A stretch of DNA of 15,256 nucleotides from positions 1 through 15,256 of the forward strand of contig CAYHGV010000071.1 of assembly GCA_964356135.1 (NCBI GenBank), given 5' to 3'. This document shows positions 12,274 through 15,256 of the stretch, in pieces. Made by a program: the position numbers and the translations under genes. Source of the DNA: CAYHGV01 sp964356135. Lineage in GTDB: Bacteria; Hydrothermota; Tepidihabitantia; CAYHGV01. Under the pieces are notes generated by a model, which saw only the letters and a program-made list of their open reading frames with translations, was not told the DNA's origin and ran no database searches. The stretch's first letter is position 1. Every line of letters starts with the position of its first letter.

Positions 12274-15030
12274 ATGGAGAAAAAAATGTTGGTAGGTTTT
12301 ATTGCAGGTTGGTTAACGGCGGCATTTTCGCTTTGGGCGGGAGAGGTGAAAGAAACGCCGTTTGACGTAGGGGAAGTCATCGAAAGAATTTCCAACAATC
12401 AAATATCAACCTCCCCATGGATGGGAGAGGATAAAAATGGGGTTTGGGCAAACAGCGGTGAATTTCTGATTGACACGAATGTTATCTATGTACCTGCGCC
12501 AGAAGAACAAGGGGCACCTGCAGTCGCCTTCGATGGAACAAACTATCTTGTAGTATGGGGTGACGCTAATTGGGTTGTTCCATGTGCTTCTATTTGTGGG
12601 GCAAGGGTGACAAAATCAGGGGAGATTCTTGACATTCCGGGATTTGTAATTTCAAAGACCGGCGGTGCTTATCCCGATGTAATATTTGACGGAAAAAATT
12701 ATTTTGTCGTATGGGGTAAAGAACACGATCGTGATGGTGTTACCTGGGATATTTACGGTGCCCGAGTTACCCCGGGAGGTGCTGTCCTTGATACCGCGGG
12801 GATTGTAATTTCAAATACTTTCGACAATCAACAATCTCCTTCAGTTGCTTTCGATGGAACTAATTATTTTGTTGTTTGGAATGGATATCGGATTGGTTCT
12901 CCTACGGGTTACGATATTTACGGTGCTCGGGTGAGTTCTACCGGTATCCTTCTCGATACTGAAAGTATTGCTATTTCGACGGCAGAATCTTGGCAACTTC
13001 AGCCCACGATTTCTTTTGATGGTGCCGACTATTTCGTGGTGTGGGGTGATAATCGTAATGGCCTTGGGGAATGGGATATTTACGGTGCCCGAGTGACTAA
13101 ATCAGGTATAGTTCTTGACACCGCGGGTATTGCTGTTTCGACTGCAGCGAATGGCCAGAACTATCCTGCACTCTCTTTCGATGGGACAAATTATCTTGTC
13201 GCGTGGGGAGATGCACGAACTGGTGAATATCGTATTTATGGTTCTCGGGTTAGTAAATCAGGTATAGTGCTTGACCCATCGGGATTCGCCATAGCCACTG
13301 AACCAGCAGCTGACTATGGGAATCCGAGGGTTGGTTTTGACGGAATAAACTATTTTGTAGTGTGGCCTGTTTATCGCAGCGGTGGGTTGGCTAATATTTA
13401 TGGTGCTCGGGTAAGTCGAGACGGTATTGTGTTAGACCCGGAAGGTATTGAAATTTCAACCACATCGGCTGGTGTACGTAATCCGTCGATCGCTTGTGAC
13501 GGGATTAACCATCTCGTGGTGTGGGACTCACGGGCCGATGGTGGGCCCGGCGATATTTATGGCATTCGTGTTAATAAAGATGGAATTCTGATAGATTCAT
13601 CGGAAACTATTATCTCGGTCGTCGCTAATGAACAATATAATCCTGGAGTTATATGGGGTGGGGGAAATTATCTGATTGTGTGGGAGGATAATTCTTATTG
13701 CGATGCGTTTCGTCTGTGTCCTTCCATTCATGGTGCCCGGATAAATCCTGAGGGGGTGACAGTTGATCCCCGTGGAATCGATTTTCCCCATTCCCCAGGG
13801 GAGTTTAACCAAGTATCACCAGCAATTGCTTACGATAGCATAAATTACTTCGTTGTTTGGCAGCAGTCAAATTTCCCAAACCTCATAGGGGCACGAGTTA
13901 CTTCTCAAGGAATACTATTAGATTCATCGGGTATTGCTCTCTGCGATACTTCACAAGATCCGTCTAACCCGGCTATAGCTTTCGATGGTAAAAACTATAC
14001 GGTCGTATGGTCGAATTTTTCTTGGGCTGATCACCCATATCAAGAATTCCAAATAATATTAGGGACTCGGGTGACAATGCAGGGAATGGTTTTGAATCCG
14101 TTAGGGTTTGAAGTCAGCAACTTAGATAAATCAATAAATCCTGGTATTGCTTTCGATGGCTCAAATTATCTGGTAGTATGGCAGAACTACAATGATGTAT
14201 ATTGTGGTCGAGTGAACACAGCAGGTGAGGCGCTTGACTTCGGAGGTATTGTTATTTCTAACGCCTCGGGCAACCAAGAGATACCCTCCGTGTGCTTTGA
14301 TGGAACTAACTATTTCGTAGTCTGGCAAGACTCACGCTCGGGCTATTTCAATATTTATGGTGCAAGAATAAGTAAAGGAGGTGTGGTCCTTGATTCGCTC
14401 GGCATTCTTATATCAGCTGCTGTCGATACGCAAGCAAGTCCTTCGGTTAGCTTTAACGGAGTAAATTACTTAGTAGTTTGGCAGGACAATCGCAACGGCG
14501 ATTGGGATATTTATGGTGCTTTGGTCAGTCCTGCCGGTGTGGTAATTGACTCTTTCCCCGTATCAACCCAGCCCGGTGACCAGATTGAACCGGCAATAGC
14601 AAGAGGTCCGAGCGGACAAATGCTCATCGTCTGGTCAGGCTGGACCCCCGAAATCAACGGCAAGTCGGCAAATACCATGCGCATCTGGGGGAAGTTCTAT
14701 CCGTTTACCGGAATTGGAGAAGACGCAGGGCGCAGCACGCAGGAGGCAGGATACGCTTTCCGAATCACTCCGAATATCTTTCATAATTATACAACCATCA
14801 GCTATTCGCTGCCTCCCGTCAGTGGTCAACAATCAGCGCTTAGCCTGAAAATTTATGGTGTCGGTGGTAGATTGGTCAAACAATTTAACCTGTTAACCAA
14901 TCAGCCGGTTAACCAGATCACCTGGGACGGTCGTGATGAAGCGGGCATAAGCCTCGGAGCAGGAGTCTATTTCTGCCGCTTGACCGCAGGCGAATACAAA
15001 CGAACCGAAAAGTTATTGATCGTGAAGTAA
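12274..15030 (+). CDS. Secreted propeller-like repeat protein with C-terminal T9SS/FlgD-like sorting domain
   Basis: A 918-residue exported protein. The signal peptide (MEKKMLVGFIAGWLTAAFSLWAGE) precedes a short linker, then about 14 repeats of 47-59 residues from residue 84 to about 825. Each repeat follows the plan FDGTNYFVVW, a variable Asp/Asn-rich loop, DIYGARV, K/S-x-G-I-V-L-D and G-I-x-I-S. Thirteen are clear; the fourteenth (about 775-825) is degenerate. Fourteen units would fit two seven-bladed beta-propellers, which is inference. The end (827-918) is a beta-sandwich with PNIFHNYTTISYSLP, LKIYGVGGRLVKQ, ITWDGRDEAG, LGAGVYFCRL and a terminal KLLIVK, as in T9SS type A sorting or FlgD-like Ig domains. 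It probably reaches the cell surface. The gene looks more A+T-rich than the two transglutaminase-like genes before it. Ligand and function are unknown. Confidence 0.85.
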   Translation: MEKKMLVGFIAGWLTAAFSLWAGEVKETPFDVGEVIERISNNQISTSPWMGEDKNGVWANSGEFLIDTNVIYVPAPEEQGAPAVAFDGTNYLVVWGDANWVVPCASICGARVTKSGEILDIPGFVISKTGGAYPDVIFDGKNYFVVWGKEHDRDGVTWDIYGARVTPGGAVLDTAGIVISNTFDNQQSPSVAFDGTNYFVVWNGYRIGSPTGYDIYGARVSSTGILLDTESIAISTAESWQLQPTISFDGADYFVVWGDNRNGLGEWDIYGARVTKSGIVLDTAGIAVSTAANGQNYPALSFDGTNYLVAWGDARTGEYRIYGSRVSKSGIVLDPSGFAIATEPAADYGNPRVGFDGINYFVVWPVYRSGGLANIYGARVSRDGIVLDPEGIEISTTSAGVRNPSIACDGINHLVVWDSRADGGPGDIYGIRVNKDGILIDSSETIISVVANEQYNPGVIWGGGNYLIVWEDNSYCDAFRLCPSIHGARINPEGVTVDPRGIDFPHSPGEFNQVSPAIAYDSINYFVVWQQSNFPNLIGARVTSQGILLDSSGIALCDTSQDPSNPAIAFDGKNYTVVWSNFSWADHPYQEFQIILGTRVTMQGMVLNPLGFEVSNLDKSINPGIAFDGSNYLVVWQNYNDVYCGRVNTAGEALDFGGIVISNASGNQEIPSVCFDGTNYFVVWQDSRSGYFNIYGARISKGGVVLDSLGILISAAVDTQASPSVSFNGVNYLVVWQDNRNGDWDIYGALVSPAGVVIDSFPVSTQPGDQIEPAIARGPSGQMLIVWSGWTPEINGKSANTMRIWGKFYPFTGIGEDAGRSTQEAGYAFRITPNIFHNYTTISYSLPPVSGQQSALSLKIYGVGGRLVKQFNLLTNQPVNQITWDGRDEAGISLGAGVYFCRLTAGEYKRTEKLLIVK
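12523..14749 (+). repeat. Intragenic array of about 14 diverged 140-177 bp coding repeats
   Basis: Each unit begins near a codon run for V/I-A/S-F-D-G and encodes the DIYGARV core near its middle. Units have diverged at the DNA level, so the array is old or selected for variation; loop length between VVW and IYGARV varies most. The last unit (from 14596) lacks most consensus residues. Confidence 0.75.
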
Positions 15031-15046
15031 TGAGATTGAATCAGCT

Positions 15047-15060
15047 TAAGGAGTGAGTAA
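15047..15060 (+). repeat. Downstream copy of the 14-bp direct repeat
   Basis: TAAGGAGTGAGTAA, identical to 12219-12232, 17 bases after the stop of the repeat-protein gene. Confidence 0.6.
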
Positions 15061-15069
15061 ACGGGAATT

Positions 15070-15187
15070 GGCATTGATTTAGACTCATAGACAGCGAAAA
15101 TAAAGGAACTCAGCATTGAGGTAAACCGGGGTAAATAGAGTAAAGTTATACATTTATTCTCAGTTTTTCTCTATCTGAATCAATGCC
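15070..15187. repeat. Inverted repeat with 10-bp perfect arms in the terminal intergenic region
   Basis: GGCATTGATT (15070-15079) and AATCAATGCC (15178-15187) are perfect reverse complements; pairing continues inward through AGA/TCT after one mismatch. The arms are 98 bases apart. The interior holds no open frame of note and one small CTCA/TGAG hairpin (15109-15120). Confidence 0.5.
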
Positions 15188-15228
15188 GTATTCTTCACTT
15201 TTGAGATAATATAAAAAGGTGTGGAAAT

Positions 15229-15256
15229 TTGAAAAAAGTGGCGTATCCTTTCTTAA
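15229..15256 (+). CDS. Possible start of the next gene, cut by the window edge
   Basis: A TTG at 15229 opens a frame reading KKVAYPFL up to the edge, which looks like the beginning of a signal peptide. AAAGGTG (15215-15221) lies seven bases upstream as a plausible ribosome-binding site, and A+T-rich sequence precedes it. Only nine codons are visible, so this is a weak call. Confidence 0.25.

Noticed and set aside
1..15256. CRISPR array, tRNA, rRNA or riboswitch
   Set aside because: No regularly spaced direct repeats, no cloverleaf or rRNA signature, and no leader resembling a known riboswitch was seen on either strand by eye.

Overview
The window reads as a chromosome segment, probably assembled from a metagenome, of a bacterium from the FCB superphylum or a nearby candidate phylum such as WOR-3/Stahlbacteria or TA06. 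This is inferred from a C-terminal domain of the T9SS type A / FlgD-like kind, large secreted beta-repeat and DUF3857 proteins, and short dispersed palindromes between genes. No rRNA, tRNA or CRISPR is visible, so the placement is not firm. All ten genes I accept, and a possible eleventh at the right edge, lie on the + strand.

Region 1 (1-2429): the 3' nine-tenths of a PolX-type DNA polymerase with an intact PHP nuclease domain; a small GIY-YIG endonuclease enclosed by inverted copies of a palindromic repeat (a candidate small mobile unit); and a periplasmic or lipid-anchored LEA/WHy-domain protein whose start overlaps the end of the GIY-YIG gene.

Region 2 (2430-2900): about 470 bases with no credible gene. 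It is a mosaic of short GTG-containing repeats interrupted by small perfect hairpins, ending in a likely promoter for the next operon. One hairpin stem, CGGCACC/GGTGCCG, is also found inside the unrelated repeat beside the GIY-YIG gene.

Region 3 (2901-8006): a compact cluster of DUF3467 protein, class II CCA/poly(A) nucleotidyltransferase, site-2-type membrane metalloprotease, FtsK/SpoIIIE DNA translocase and a secreted protein with a NADase-type glycan-binding-like domain. Genes overlap or lie within about 26 bases of each other, which suggests one transcript. The first four are housekeeping functions (tRNA 3' end, membrane proteolysis, chromosome segregation); the fifth is exported.

Region 4 (8007-15256): secreted proteins. 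Two adjacent DUF3857/transglutaminase-like paralogs, each 687 residues, overlap by four bases. The first keeps the Cys-His-Asp triad; the second has Ser, Arg and Glu in those places and looks like a pseudoenzyme. The second one's signal peptide is written by an exact 14-bp tandem repeat. A 918-residue protein follows with about 14 propeller-like repeats and a C-terminal sorting-type domain. It is bracketed by exact 14-bp direct repeats.

The most unusual theme is short intergenic repeats and hairpins reaching into gene ends: the C-terminal tail of the GIY-YIG protein, the signal peptide of the second transglutaminase-like protein, and possibly a loop in the sorting domain.
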